Both the position numbers and the translations under genes were made by a program. Shown here piece after piece: positions 11,022 to 22,939 of a stretch of DNA of 64,000 bases. The notes below the pieces were generated by a model. The model did not search any database and was not told the origin of the DNA. It saw nothing but the letters and a program-made list of their open reading frames with translations. The stretch lies in NCBI GenBank assembly GCA_011799875.1, contig CM022299.1, positions 36,414,755-36,478,754 of the forward strand, given 5' to 3'. Within the stretch, counting starts at the first letter, position 1. Each line of letters begins with the position of its first letter. Source of the DNA: Thinopyrum elongatum (taxonomy: Eukaryota; Streptophyta; Magnoliopsida; Poales; Poaceae).

Positions 11022-13437
11022 TGTAACACCCCCAGTGGTTAGCCAAAGTAATCCCCTTTTGATGATGCCATGTCATCATGATCAACAATGCTTAATCATC
11101 ATTAGTAACATATCCCTTTCCAAATTCAAATTCAAAGTGGAAATTCAAACTTAAGTGAAACTAAAAGTTGTTCAGACTGGAAAACAAAAATGTGCATCAT
11201 GTTGTAAATATTCCCATAGCATTTATAAAAATGATTGCAACATTTATTGGAATTGTAAAAGGACTCAAACAACAAGAAACAGTAGCAAAGTAGCACTATT
11301 TAATCCTTTTTCAATTAAATAAAATCCAAACAAAAAGATATGGACACCAAACCAATTTCTAACAGTGACAAATATTGCACTGCAAATATTGGACTAAGTT
11401 ACATATTTTGCAAAACTATTTGGTGGCTAAACTAAATTGCAAAGCAGAAAAGAAAATCGAAAACAAAACAGAAAAAGAAAAACAAAAGAAAACGAAAAGG
11501 AAAGAATCCCCCCCCCAACTGGGCCTCGACCCAGCAAGCCATCGTGCCGCCAGGCCGGCCCAGTCACCCCCGTATAACCCCCCCGGTCCGGTCCACCACC
11601 GAACCCTAGCGCTCGTCCCCCCCTCCCACGCGCGCACTGGATCTGGATCGGCCTCGAGCCGATCCTCCCTCGTCCGTCCCCGCCGGCCATCGCCGCACGG
11701 CGCCCGCCCCGACCACCGCATCGCGTCGCCCCTCGGCGCTCGCCTGACGCCGCGCCCCGTCGCCACCACCACCTCGCTGGAACCCTGCGCCGCCTCGACC
11801 TCGTCTTCGTCCACCGTCGCACGTCGCTGGCGCTCGTCCCTGACGCCTTCCGCTGTCGTCCCCGTCCCCTCCTCCCCGGCCATCACCGAGCCTCGCCGAC
11901 CCCCGTTCCCCAGCAACGTTGGTGAGGCATCGGCCTCCGCCTCTCCCCTTCTCCTCTCTGCCCTCGCACCGCGCGCACCGACCCCCGCCTCTGCTCTCGC
12001 CCCGCGCATCGCGCTCGGTCACCGCCGCCCACCGCGCATGCCCGCTCGCGCCCCTGACTCCGCTCGTCGCGCCCTGGACCGCGCCTGGCCACGCCTGCTC
12101 GGCTCCCTGTGCTGCCTGCCGCTGCTGCTGCTGCGCGTACACGCGCCGCGCCCCGTGTCGCCGCCCGTGCGCGCCCTGGCTCGCGCCCTCGCACGGCCGC
12201 CGCCCGTGCCCTTCCCTGCTCGTGCCTCGCCGCTCGTGGCCTCGCCCGTAGTCGCGCCACCGCGGCCTGCGCCCACCTGGCCGGCGCCGTGGCCTCGCCA
12301 TTCCCGGCGTCGGGCGACGCCGCGCCTGCACCCGTTCCCCACGCCCGCGAACGCCATTGGGCCACTGAGCGTGGGCCCAAACCCCCTGGCCGTATGACAT
12401 GTGGGGCCCATCCCCCTGAAACGTTTTAAATAAAAGTAAAAGTAAAAATGAATTAGTAAAATAATTAATTAATTAGTGAATTAATTAAGTTAATTAACTC
12501 TGACTAAGTTAATCTAATTAATTAGCTAGTTTAATTAAACAGTAATTAAATTAACTAAACCCTAAATAAACTAATCAGACGCTGACAGGTGGGGCCCACA
12601 TGTCAGGTTGACCCAGTCAACTGCACTGTTGACTGCTGACGTCATGCCGATGTCATGATGACGTCAGCATACACTGTTTCGGATAATGTTGAATTTAAAT
12701 AAATAATTAAATTCTAGAAATTATTAAAAACTTTAGAAAATCATATCAAATAATCCGTAGCTCAGATCAAAAAACTTTGCACATGAAAGTTGCTCAGAAT
12801 TTCGAGACGAATCCGAACCCGCGGTCCATTCGTCCGCATGCGTCCCTAGCTACCCGAACATGGAACCGTTCCCCTTCAGTCATCTGTCTGACAACTGTCC
12901 GGAACCGGGAAAACATTCCCGGATGGATTCCCCTTCCTCGTTGTCGTGCAACCATATGTTAAGGCACACCCAGCACTACGTATTGTCGTGTCATGCTCTT
13001 GTTTGCTTTATATTTACTATTTTCTCCCCCTCTTCTCTCTCGTTAGACCCCGACGCAGTTCCCGGTACCGATGCAGCTCCGGAGCCCGGCGTCACCGTTG
13101 ACGACCTTGCCTTTGCCGCAAAGCAACCAGGCAAGCCCCCCCCCCCCCTTGAGCATACCGATATCACCCATTCTATTTTCTCATGCTTGCATTAGAATTG
13201 CTGCTGCTGCTGCTTTACCTATTCTGATGCATAGCCTGTTTATTGTAACCTGCTGTTGATAATTACCTGCATAACCTAGACTGCTTAGTATATGCTGGGT
13301 AGAGACCTATCAGTGACCCCACTAGTCCCGACTGCCCCACTGGATTATCAGAAGACCTGATCAACGAGATTGAAGACCAGGCCCCGGCACCGCACTTCAC
13401 CCCCTTAGTTGTAACGACACTGCAGCGTTACTATCGA

Positions 13438-13735
13438 GTGCCGAGGGTGATACCTCATGTAGCACTTCAGATGTTAACCCTGGAGAGTAGCTATTTGGTC
13501 ATGGTCATCGAGGGTGATTCCTCCTTCACCACTTCCGATAACGACGCGGTCGTGCAACACATCAAGTGTGAACCCATCGAGGGTGAATCCTCCTACGTTC
13601 ACCTTGACAGTTACATCGAGTGGGTATCCGCCGAGGGTGATACCTCGGATTCCCTTGATGTTATGGACACACGACTACTGTGACTTTACCCCTGCACCCT
13701 GTTAGAAACGGGTCGGCCCCGAGGGTGACCCGAGG
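13438..13735 (+). repeat. Spaced CGAGGGTGA repeats in the Gypsy A LTR
   Basis: The motif CGAGGGTGAtacctc, with small changes, occurs near 13441, 13508, 13578 and 13631, and a shorter form near 13720. The spacing is about 53-70 bp. It looks like an old, diverged tandem array. Confidence 0.75.
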
Positions 13736-14429
13736 GAGTTACTTTAACTGCAGGACTGGAGGGACAGGCGGTACTGCCCAGTAGAGGTGGACCTGAGTTC
13801 CCGACAGTCTTTTGTGACACGGGTTGACCTGGATGGTGCCCGAATGAGAATACGAGGCGTGGCCGGGCATTCTTGGCCCTTGCCGCAAGTCCTCGAGACG
13901 GGGCAACGGGGTCACATCGATCGTGAGTCTCTACTCGTTACCGCACCCCCAAGGTACTAACGATTTGGATATTTGATTCGAGTGGGCCTCTGGCCCGATA
14001 GCACTAACCACCACGTGGGCATAGTATGGGCGTTCTGCATCATATGCATCAGCCGAAAGCTCTGTAAGACATCCAATTCAGCAGTGCGGCATGGAGTGAT
14101 TGGCGCCATTCACGACAGAGGTGGTGCTTGGATCTGAGCCATGTGTGCAACGACCCGGAGGGCGAGGGGCGATGGCCCAAGACCCCCTTGCGCTTAGGAT
14201 GTAGACCGGCGGGGACTTCTCTGCTGAGCTCTAGGTAGGGTTGCGGTGTATCGTTTGGCCGAGGCTGGGCATGACCCAGAAAAGTGTGTCCGGCCGGAGT
14301 TAAGCGAGCGTGTTGGGTAAGTTGGTGCACCCCTGCAGGGAAGAACTAATCTATGCATAGCCGGATCCTCGGTAACGGACACTCGGAGTTGTATCCTGAT
14401 TGATACAATTCGAACTGGATACTTGGATA

Positions 14430-14555
14430 CTATGGCTCTGGGATTGCTTCTCGCAGGGAGTCGAGAAGGAATCTCAGGACGAGGTTGATGACAGTATGGC
14501 TCTGGGATTACTTTCTCACAGGGAGTCGAGAAAGGATCTCTGGGTGAGGTTGATA
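14430..14555 (+). repeat. Two-copy tandem repeat in the Gypsy A LTR
   Basis: 'atggctctgggatt...tctcrcagggagtcgagaa...gaggttgat' occurs twice head to tail (about 14432 and 14495; period about 63 bp) with a few substitutions. Confidence 0.8.
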
Positions 14556-15197
14556 TCATTACTGCTACATTATATTGTACTGTCCTACTCTCTTCTATTG
14601 CTGCAAGACCGCTGAAGATGCTAGTCTTCGATAAGACTAGGCCTTCTCTCTATTCTGGCATTTCTGCAGCCCAGTCCACATATACAGCCTCTCTTTGAAA
14701 ATGTTGCATATGTAGTGTAGATCCTTGCTTGCTGAGTACTTCTGAGTACTCACGGTTGCTTTGTTTTCCTTTTCTCCCCATATCAGTTTGTCGTGACCAG
14801 AGGACGGAGCCCCCTGAGACAGATGCCCCGTCGATCGACTACTACTACCACCCCGAGGGTGGATACTACTACGAGTTGGCTGACGACCAGGAATAGGATC
14901 GGAGGGTCCCAGGCAGGAGGCCTGCGCCTTTCGATCGTAGTGTTTTCTTTTGTCCCGCCTTCTAACGGCCTTTCTGTATTTTCTTTTATATCTGTACTCA
15001 GATATCTGATGCTTCCGCTAACGCTTGTACGCAAGCTTATGTATTCGAGCCCTCGAGGCCCCTGGCTTGTAATATAAAGCTTGTATGTCTTTATTTATGT
15101 TTTAGAGTTGTGTTGTGATATCTTCCCGTGAGTCCTTAGGCTTGATCGTGCGCATTTGCGTGTATGATTAGTGCACGATTGAGCCGGGGGCGTCACA

Positions 15198-15756
15198 AGT
15201 AGGACTGATGAGAATGGAAATCTTGGGCGGGAATTTGTGAAGTGCTTGAGCAAACCAATGGCAGGAAGGGATGGCAAGGTTAGATCTCAGTTATTAGCCC
15301 GTTCTTTCACTGCCGTTTGCTCTGATTTCTCCATATTTTGTTTTTCCCCTCGAATTTGGAATTTAGGGTTCATGTTGTTGTTTTCAGATCCTGAAGAAAT
15401 GCACACATTTCGAGTGGATGGATGATTTTGTTGAGAGGATTCAGTTCGAGGGCTACATTTATTCGAGCGGGGCCGCAACCTGGGAGCTCAATTTGGGCAG
15501 GGTGCCGCAGATGGAGAATTTGGGGAGCTCGGACAGAGGGGCAGGCAGAGTCGTGCTGATGGCGAGGTATGCGCGCAATGCTGAACTGCACTTGGAGTCT
15601 GAACTGACCGAGGAACTGAAAAAGATCAAGAAAAATCAAATGGAGATGATTGATTTGCAGAAGCAAGAAAATATCATGGCAGGGGGTTCTATTGTTGTGT
15701 CATTGCTTTGTTTTTGTTTTACTTGTTGTTCATCCGTCATTAGAGGGGGCATTTAG
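15198..15756 (+). pseudogene. GRF-type zinc-finger gene, 3' part, cut by Gypsy A
   Basis: Exon fragment 15198-15278 reads SRTDENGNLGREFVKC..., a phase-0 intron follows (15279-15387, GT...TTTTCAG), and exon 15388-15756 continues KKCTHFEWMDD and ends at TAG. The pattern R-T-x-x-N...G-R-x-F-x-x-C...C-x-H/F-F-x-W-x-D is the second half of a GRF zinc finger, a nucleic-acid-binding fold common in plants. It is followed by a charged, probably coiled-coil stretch (about residues 80-105 of the fragment: ELTEELKKIKKNQMEMIDLQKQ) and a hydrophobic C-terminus that could span a membrane. The 5' half, with the first zinc ligands and the start, must lie beyond Gypsy A, left of the window. Intron and frame are otherwise clean, so the damage is the insertion itself. 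Biological role unknown. Confidence 0.82.
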
Positions 15757-16947
15757 GTCTGTCAGGGCAGAGGATGCGATCTGTGCGCCATGCCAAGTTC
15801 ATGTAACTGAATCGAAGCAGAAATATTCAGTGTTCATGCTCTGTTCTTGTTCTTCAGTTAACAGAGTGCACACCCCCAAATTCAGTTTGTAGTAAAAAAA
15901 ATCTTGCTGCCGAATAGATGTTGGGCCGTGAGAAAATAACCAGGCCCAAATAGAGACCAGCCCACCCGCGTAGGGGCACGAGCCCTGTGTTATAGCATAG
16001 AGGCACCCATGATTAGAAAAAAATGCTTCGACTAAAACCTCAAAATAAAATGTTGCTTCGGCAAATAAACCTTTAACAAACATATACTTCTTTACTTGTT
16101 TTAACTTTGGCCAAATTTTTCTATTGAATAAATGTTGGGTCGTATGTATTGTAACTTTTTTTGTTTTTCTTTACATATTTGTTGCTTGTCCACTATTGTT
16201 TTGTGATTGTTTTTATGCATGTCTATGGTTCCATGAAACCCAAATTAAATGGGGATATGTGAAAGCCTCAGAAATCATTTTTGGGAATGATCAAGTTAAA
16301 ATTCGCTTCAAATAGGTCCAAGAAAATGTTCCTGTTTTGCTCTGAAAATATTGGCCAGAGGTAAAATTCAAACCAATATTTTTAGGAGCACAAAAATATT
16401 TATTTTGGGCATTTGAGTTAATCCAATAATTATTTGCACAAATAAAATTGCACCCTACACCTACTAGCTAGGGTGGCCCTATTAGCCAGGGCCTAGATAC
16501 ATGCATGCCCACATGCATCACACTAATATATGATTTTTTTTCTTTTGCGAAAAAGTTTGGGTACCCATACACTTGCATGTCCATAGTGAAATCATCCTTG
16601 TATTAGTAACACATAGATCAACTAGGCAACTAGATAGAACATCAAGCACATATATCAATTGACCAATATCAACTAGATAGAAAAAACAAAAACTAGATAG
16701 AACACATCAATATAGTAGCATTGCATGAACTAGATAGTACCATTACAACTTAGATAGATAAACCCAAGCACGGCATAAATAGTACCATTACAACTTATAT
16801 AGATATATAGTTCAACCCAACACGACATAAATAAAACGGAACCCTAGATAAGATAACACGCGACACCTAACACCACCGGCTTGCTTGCTTGCTTGATCCA
16901 AGGCCAACTCCTCCAAGGCCAACTCCTCTCCTCCATGGCCAACTCCT
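15757..16947. other. Intergenic; no gene seen
   Basis: Contains the 3' flank of the broken GRF gene and, at the right, the 3' flank of the minus-strand gene at 16948. A short imperfect tandem duplication ('gtaccattacaactta.atagata') occurs near 16738 and 16787. GGCCAACTCCTCC-type triplets occur at 16904-16950. ORFs such as 15799-16083 and 16124-16315 have no recognisable features. Confidence 0.6.
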
Positions 16948-17352
16948 TCACTCGTTGTCGTCGGTGCCGTACGGGAGGGTGTGCATGCCTTCATCGATGG
17001 GGAAGGCGCTGTCGAAATCCGTGAAGATGTTGTACATGGTGAATGCGATGAACTCGCATACACACCAAAAAACACGACCGAGGAGGTAGTAGGCGTCGAA
17101 GGGGTTGGTGAACCTCACGATGAGCCCGATAGGATAGCCGTTGTTACTAACCTCTTCGACTCGGAACATGACCGGAGAGCCCCTCGGGAGGTGGCGGTAG
17201 CCGGCGGAGAGGAAGTACTCTGTCAGCCCCCTTGCCCCCCTCCACCTCGAGATCGCCCACACCCGTAGGGTGTTCTCCACCCGGACTCCGGCAGGGTAGA
17301 GCCTCTCGGGGACGGTGGGCGGCACACGGTAAGTAGCCCCGGTGAACTGCAT
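16948..17352 (-). CDS. Small protein of unknown function, 134 aa
   Basis: I do not recognise this protein. The frame opens MQFTGATYRVPPTVPERLYP and ends LPYGTDDNE. It is not low-complexity, has no signal peptide, and has a hydrophobic patch at about residues 90-110 (GRVFWCVCEFIAFTMYNIF) that may be a core helix rather than a membrane span. The start codon context is ccaagATGc. Upstream lie 79 bases of CT-rich 5' leader (17353-17431), then the insertion point of Gypsy B. The sequence that originally continued the leader and promoter is at 33755 onward, with a TATA box at 33776-33784. Being uninterrupted while every nearby transposon ORF is broken favours a real gene or a recently silenced one. 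Part of an unknown transposon cannot be excluded. Confidence 0.6.
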   Translation of the reverse strand: MQFTGATYRVPPTVPERLYPAGVRVENTLRVWAISRWRGARGLTEYFLSAGYRHLPRGSPVMFRVEEVSNNGYPIGLIVRFTNPFDAYYLLGRVFWCVCEFIAFTMYNIFTDFDSAFPIDEGMHTLPYGTDDNE

Positions 17353-17431
17353 CTTGGCTTCGAGTGGATCTTGGGATGGCTCGGACGGCTTGTGGTGAAG
17401 ATGGGAGATGAAGGAGAGTGAGAGGAAGGGG

Positions 17432-17436
17432 TAGAG
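17432..17436. other. Gypsy B left target-site duplication
   Basis: tagag, repeated exactly at 33750-33754 on the other side of Gypsy B. A matching 5-bp pair with TG...CA ends is diagnostic for one LTR-retrotransposon insertion. Confidence 0.9.
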
Positions 17437-17770
17437 TGCTACTTCTTGAGCTTGCGTTGGTTTTTCCCTTGAAGGGGAAAGGGTGATGCAGCACAGTAGA
17501 GATAAGTATTTCCCTTAGTTAAGAACCAAGGTATCAATCCAGTAGGAGAAGAACGCACAAATCACCAACACCTGCACAAACAATCAAACACTTGCACCCA
17601 ACGCGATAATGGGGTTGTCAATCCCTCCATGGTCACTTGCAAATGTGAGATTTGATAGAGATAGATAAACAAAAGATAAAATATTTTTGGGTTTTTTGGT
17701 ATATAGATCTGAAAATAAAAGATTGCAAAATAGTAGATCGGAAAGTAATATGATGGAAAATAGACCCAGG
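17437..17770 (-). repeat. Gypsy B 3' LTR, left segment
   Basis: Matches 32192-32522 of the 5' LTR closely. On the minus strand this is the end of the LTR (...GAAGTAGCA). It stops at Copia 2, whose target duplication is ccagg (17766-17770). Confidence 0.9.
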
Positions 17771-19534
17771 TGTTGGGAAACGTAGCATGGAAAACAAAAA
17801 CAAAATCTACGCACATGCAAGATCTATCAAGGAGATGCATAGCAACGAGAGGGGAGAGTGTGTCTACGTACCCTCGTAGACCGTAAGCAGAAGCGTTTCA
17901 CAACGTGGTTGATGTAGTCGAACTTTCTTCACGATCCAACCGATCTAGTACCGAACGTACGGCACCTCCGCGTTCAACACACGTTCAGCTCAGTGACGTC
18001 CCTCGCCTTCTTGATCCAGCAAGACGTCGAGGTAGTAGATGAGTTCCGTCAGCACGACGGCGTGGTGACGGTGATGGTGAAGTGATCTCCGCAGGGCTTC
18101 GCCTAAGCACTACGAAAATATGACCGGGGGTGTAAACTATGGAGGGGGGCGCCGCACACGGCTAACAATTGATCTGGTGTGTGCTAGGCGCCCCCTTCCA
18201 CATATATATAGGTGGGAGGGGGAGGGGAGAGGCCAGGAGGCACCCCAAGTAGGACCGAATCCTACTTGGGCACCTCCCTAGCCGCGCGCCCCCCATGCCA
18301 TATATGCCGGAGGGGGAAGGAAAGAGGAGGGGGGAGAGAAGGAAGGGGGAGGCCGAATCCCCCCCTTTCCTTTCCCTTCCCCTCTTTCCTTCTCCTCCTA
18401 GTTCGGCCCATATGGGGGGCGCACCAGCCCCTTGTGGCTGGTGCGTTTCCCCTCTTGGCCCATAAGGCCAATATCTTTTGCCGGGGGTGCCCGGAACCCC
18501 TTCCGGTGACCCGATAAGTACCCGGTACCCCCCGAAACACTTCCGGTGTACGAATACTATCGTCCTATATATGAATCTTTACCTCTTGACCATTTCAAGA
18601 CTCCTTGTCATGTCCGTGATCTCATCTGGGACTCCGAATAACATTCGGTCACCAAAACACATAACTCATATATTACTATATCGTCACCGAACGTTAAGCA
18701 TGCGGACCCTACGGGTTCGAGAACTATGTAGACATGACCGAGACACCTCTCCGGTCAATAACCAATAGAGGAACCTGGATGCCCATATTGGCTCCTACAT
18801 ATTCTATGAAGATCTTTATCGGTCAAACCGTAATGACAACATACGTAATTCCCTTTGTCCATCGGTATGTTACTTGCCCGAGATTCGATCGTCGGTATCT
18901 TCATACCTAGTTCAATCTCGTTACCGGCAAGTCTCTTTACTCGTTCCGTAATACATCACCTCGTGACTAACTCCTTTGTCATTTGCTTGCAAGCTTATGA
19001 TGTGTATTACCGAGAGGGCCTAGAGATACCTCTCCGATACTCGGAGTGACAAATCCTAATCTCGATCTATGCCAAATCAACAAACACCTTCGGAGATACC
19101 TGTAGAGCATCTTTATAATCACCCAGTTACGTTGTGACATTTGATAGCACACAAGTCATTCCTCCGGTATACGGGAGTTGCATAATCTCATAGTTGAAGG
19201 AATATGTATTTGACATGAAGAAAGCAATAGCAATAAAATTGAACGATCATTATGCTAAGCTAACGGATGGGTCTTGTCCATCACATCATTCTCCTAATGA
19301 TGTGATCCCGTTATCAAATGACAACACATGTCCATGGTTAGGAAACCTTAACCATCTTTAATCAACGAGCTAGTTTAGTAGAGGCTTACTAGGGACACGG
19401 TATTTGTTTATGTATTCACACATGTATTTATGTTTCCAATCAATACAATTCTAGCATGAATAATAAACCTTTATCATGAATAAGGAAATATAAAATAATA
19501 ACTTTATTATTGCCTCTAGGGCATATTTCCTTCA
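17771..19534 (-). repeat. Copia 2 3' LTR, 1764 bp
   Basis: TG...CA ends; pairs with 24754-26613. It includes a GC/CT-rich stretch (18180-18480) with purine tracts. Frames in it (18212-18517 plus; 18262-18540 minus) recur in the other LTR and are not genes. Confidence 0.93.
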
Positions 19535-19549
19535 GTCTCCCACTTGCAC
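19535..19549 (-). other. Copia 2 polypurine tract
   Basis: On the minus strand GTGCAAGTGGGAGAC directly precedes the 3' LTR start TGAAGGAAATATG. It is the plus-strand priming site. Confidence 0.8.
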
Positions 19550-19567
19550 TAGAGTCAATAATCTAGA

Positions 19568-22500
19568 TTACATTGTAATGAATCTAACACCCATGGAGTC
19601 TTGGTGCTGATCATGTTTTGCTCGCGGAAGAGGCTTAGTCAACGGGTCTGCAACATTCAGGTCCGTATGCACTTTCACGGATGGAGTTGAAGCGTCTCTT
19701 GATGTGTTTGGTTCTCTTGTGAAACCTAGATTCCTTCGCCAAGGCAATTGCTCCAGTGTTGTCACAAAAGATTTTCATTGGACCCGATGCACTAGGTATT
19801 ACACCTAGATCGGATATGAACTCTTTCATCCAAATTCCTTCATGTGCTGCTTCGGAAGCAGCTATGTACTCCGCTTCGCACGTAGATCCCACCACGACGC
19901 TCTGCTTGGAACTGCACCAACTGACAGCTCCACCATTCAATATAAAAATGTATCCGGTTTGTGACATTGAGTCATCCGGAACAGTGTCGAAGCTAGCATC
20001 GACGTAACCATTTACGACGAGCTCTTCGTCACCTCCATAAACGAGAAACATATCCTTTGTCCTTTTCAGGTACTTCAGGATGTTCTTGACCGCTCTCCAG
20101 TGATCCACTCCTGGATTACTTTGGTATCTCCCTGTCAAACTTATGGCAAGGCACACATCAGGTCTGGTACACAGCATAGCATACATGATAGAATCTATGG
20201 CTGAGGCATAGGGAATGACTTTCATTTCTCTCTATCTTCTGTAGTGGTCGGGCTTTGAGTCTGACTCAACTTCACACCTTGTAACACAGGCAAGAACCCT
20301 TTCTTTGACTGATCCATTTTGAACTTCTTCAAAATTTTATCAAGGTATGTGCTTTGTGAAAGTCCTATTAAGCGTCTCGATCTATCCCTATAGATCTTGA
20401 TGCCTAATATATAAGCAGCTTCACCGAGGTCTTTCACTGAAAAATTCTTATTCAAGTATCCTTTTATGCTATCCAGAAATTCTGTATCATTTCCGATCAA
20501 TAATATGTCATCTACATATAATATCAGAAATGTTATAGAGCTCTCACTCACTTTCGTGTAAATACAGGCTTCACCGTAAGTCTGTATAAAACCATATGCT
20601 TTGATCACCTCATCAAAGAATATATTCCAACTCCGAGATGCTTGCACTAGTCCATAGATGGATCGCTGGAGCTTGCACACTTTGTTAGCACCTTTAGGAT
20701 TGACAAAACCTTCTGGTTGCATCATATACAACTCTTCTTTAAGAAATCCATTAAGGAATGCAGTTTTGACGTCCATTTGCTAGATTTCATAATCATAAAA
20801 TGTGGCAATTGCTAACATGATTTGGACAGACTTAAGAATTGCTACGGGTGAGAAAGTCTCATCGTAGTCAACTCCTTGAACTTGTCGAAAACCTTTCGCA
20901 ACAAGTCGAGCTTTGTAGACAGTAACATTACCATCAGCGTCAGTCTTTTTCTTGAAGATCCATTTATTTTCTATGGCTTGCCAATCATCGGGCAAGTCCA
21001 TCAAAGTCCACACTTTGTTCTCATACATGGATCCTATCTCAGATTTCATGGCCTCAAGCCATTTATCGGAATCTGGGCTCATCATAGCTTCTTCATAGTT
21101 CGTAGGTTCGCCTTGGTCAAGTAACATGACTTCCAGAACAGGATTACCGTACCACTCTGGTGCGGATCGTACTCTGGTTGACCTACGAGGTTCAGTAGTA
21201 ACTTGATCTGAAGTTTCATGATCATCATCATTAGCTTCCTCTCTAGTTGGTGTAGGCATCACTGGAACAGTTTTCTGTGATGAGCTATTTTCCAATTCGA
21301 GAGAAGGTACAATTACCTCATCAAGTTCTACTTTCCTCCCACTCACTTCTTTCGAGAGAAACTCCTTCTCTAGAAAGGTTCCATTCTTGGCAACAAAGAT
21401 CTTGCCTTCAGATCTTTGGTAGAAGGTGTACCCAATTTTTTCCTTCAGGTATCCTATGAAGACGTACTTCTCCGATTTGGGTTCGAGCTTATTAGGCTGA
21501 AGCCTTTTGACATAAGTGTCGCAGCCCCAAACTTTAAGAAACGACAGCTTAGGTTTCTTGCCAAACCATAGTTCATACGGTGTCGTCTCAACGGATTTAG
21601 ACGGTGCCCTATTTAACGTGAATGTGGCTGTCTCTAATGCATAACCCCAAAACGATAGTGGTAAATTGGTAAGAGACATCATAGATCGCACCATATCTAA
21701 GAAAGTACGGTTACGATGTTCAGACACACCATTACGCTGTGGTGTTCCAGGTGGCGTGAGTTGTGAAACTATTCCACATTGTTTTAAATGAAGGCCAAAC
21801 TCGTAACTCAAATATTCGCCTCCGCAATCAGATCGTAGAAACTTTATTTTCTTGTTACGATGATTCTCCACTTCACTCTGAAATTCTTTGAACTTTTCAA
21901 ATGTTTCAGACTTTTGTTTCATTAAGTAGATATACCCATATCTGCTTAAATCATCTGTGAAGGTCAGAAAATAACGATACCCGCCGCGTGCCTCAACACT
22001 CATCGGACCGCATACATCGGTATGTATTATTTCCAATAAGTCATTGGCTCGCTCCATTGTTCCGGAGAATGGAGTTTTAGTCATCTTGCGAATGAGGCAT
22101 GGTTCGCAAGTATCAAATGATTCATAATCAAGTGATTCCAAAAGCCCATCTGCATGGAGTTTCTTCATGCGCTTTACACCAATATGACCTAAACGGCAGT
22201 GCCACAAATATGTTGCACTATCATTATCAACTTTGCATCTTTTGGCATCAATATTATGAATATGTGTATCACTACAATCAAGATTCAACAAGAATAGACC
22301 ACTCCTCAAGGGTGCTTGACCATAAAAGATATTATTCATATAAATAGAACAACCATTATTCTCTGACTTAAATGAATAACCGTCTCGCAATAAACAAGAT
22401 CCAGATATAATGTTCATGCTCAACGCAGGCACCAAATAACAATTATTGAGGTCCAAAACTAATCCCGAAGGTAGATGTAGAGGTAGCGTGCCGACGGCGA

Positions 22501-22939
22501 TCACATCGACCTTGGAACCATTTCCGACGCGCATCGTCACCTCGTCCTTAGCCAATCTTCATTTATTCCGCAGCTCCTGTTTCGAGTTACAAATATGATG
22601 AACCAAACAAGTATCAAATACCCAGGCGCTGCTACGAGCATTAGTAAGGTACACATCAATAACATGTATATCAAATATACCTTTGTTCACTTTGCCATCC
22701 TTCTTATCCGCCAAGTATTTGGGGCAGTTCCGCTTCCAGTGACCAGTCCCTTTGTAGTAGAAGCACTCAGTCTCAGGCTTGGGTCCAGCTTTGGGCTTCT
22801 TCCCTGGAGTGGCAACTTGCTTGCCATTCTTCTTGAAGTTTCCTTTCTTTCCCTTGCCCTTTTTCTTGAAACTAGTGGTCTTGTTAACCATCAACACTTG
22901 ATGCTCTTTCTTGATTTCTACCTCCACAGCTTTAAGCAT
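19568..22939 (-). pseudogene. pol: Copia 2 gag C-terminus/protease-integrase-RT-RNase H, broken
   Basis: In order on the minus strand: basic gag linker and zinc knuckle, where CFYYKGTGHWKRNC has Tyr in place of the expected second Cys; protease motif DTC at the position where the family has DTG; a stop at about 22556-22558; integrase zinc domain (HCRLGH...CEPC), core Asp (HTDVCG), Asp (RSDCGGEY) and Glu (NGVSEHRNR); a stop at 20777-20779; reverse transcriptase with YVDDILL; a frameshift near 20222; RNase H with DASFD and STCEAEYIA; and a small deletion with frameshift near 19660-19680, after which the last residues (VADPLTKPLP) end at 19568. The stops fall where the family has Trp or Glu. Motif order identifies it firmly as Copia pol. 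Confidence 0.92.

Larger units (their letters stand above)
3694..15197 (+). mobile_element. Gypsy A: chromovirus-type Gypsy retrotransposon with ~4.2 kb LTRs
   Basis: Order on the plus strand: 5' LTR remnant (3694-5955, with a Mutator-like element in it), primer site (5959), gag-protease (6571), RT-RNaseH-integrase-chromodomain (7812-10985), polypurine tract, intact 3' LTR (11022-15197). Pol order (protease, RT, RNase H, integrase) and the C-terminal chromodomain-like segment place it with the chromoviruses. The first ~3.8 kb of the 5' LTR were displaced leftward by Copia 1 and are outside the window. The right end abuts an exon of a GRF zinc-finger gene; 15198-15202 (agtag) is the expected right target duplication. 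The reading frame carries one frameshift and three stops, so the element is not autonomous. Confidence 0.9.
11022..15197 (+). repeat. Gypsy A 3' LTR, intact, 4176 bp
   Basis: Starts TGTAACACCCCC and ends GGGGGCGTCACA; these ends are near-complementary, as usual in this LTR type. A very GC-rich block (about 11510-12410) is followed by an AT-rich block (12420-12760). Long frames in the GC-rich block (11375-12397 plus; 11606-12400 minus) overlap on both strands, are Ala/Arg/Pro-rich and have no recognisable domain, so they are not called as genes. This LTR is the uninterrupted reference for the two insertions in the 5' LTR. Confidence 0.92.

Noticed and set aside
11375..12400. Long overlapping ORFs (340 aa plus, 264 aa minus) in the Gypsy A 3' LTR
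   Set aside because: They lie in a block of very high GC where stops are rare in every frame, are Ala/Arg/Pro/Gly-rich, carry no domain, and sit inside an LTR.
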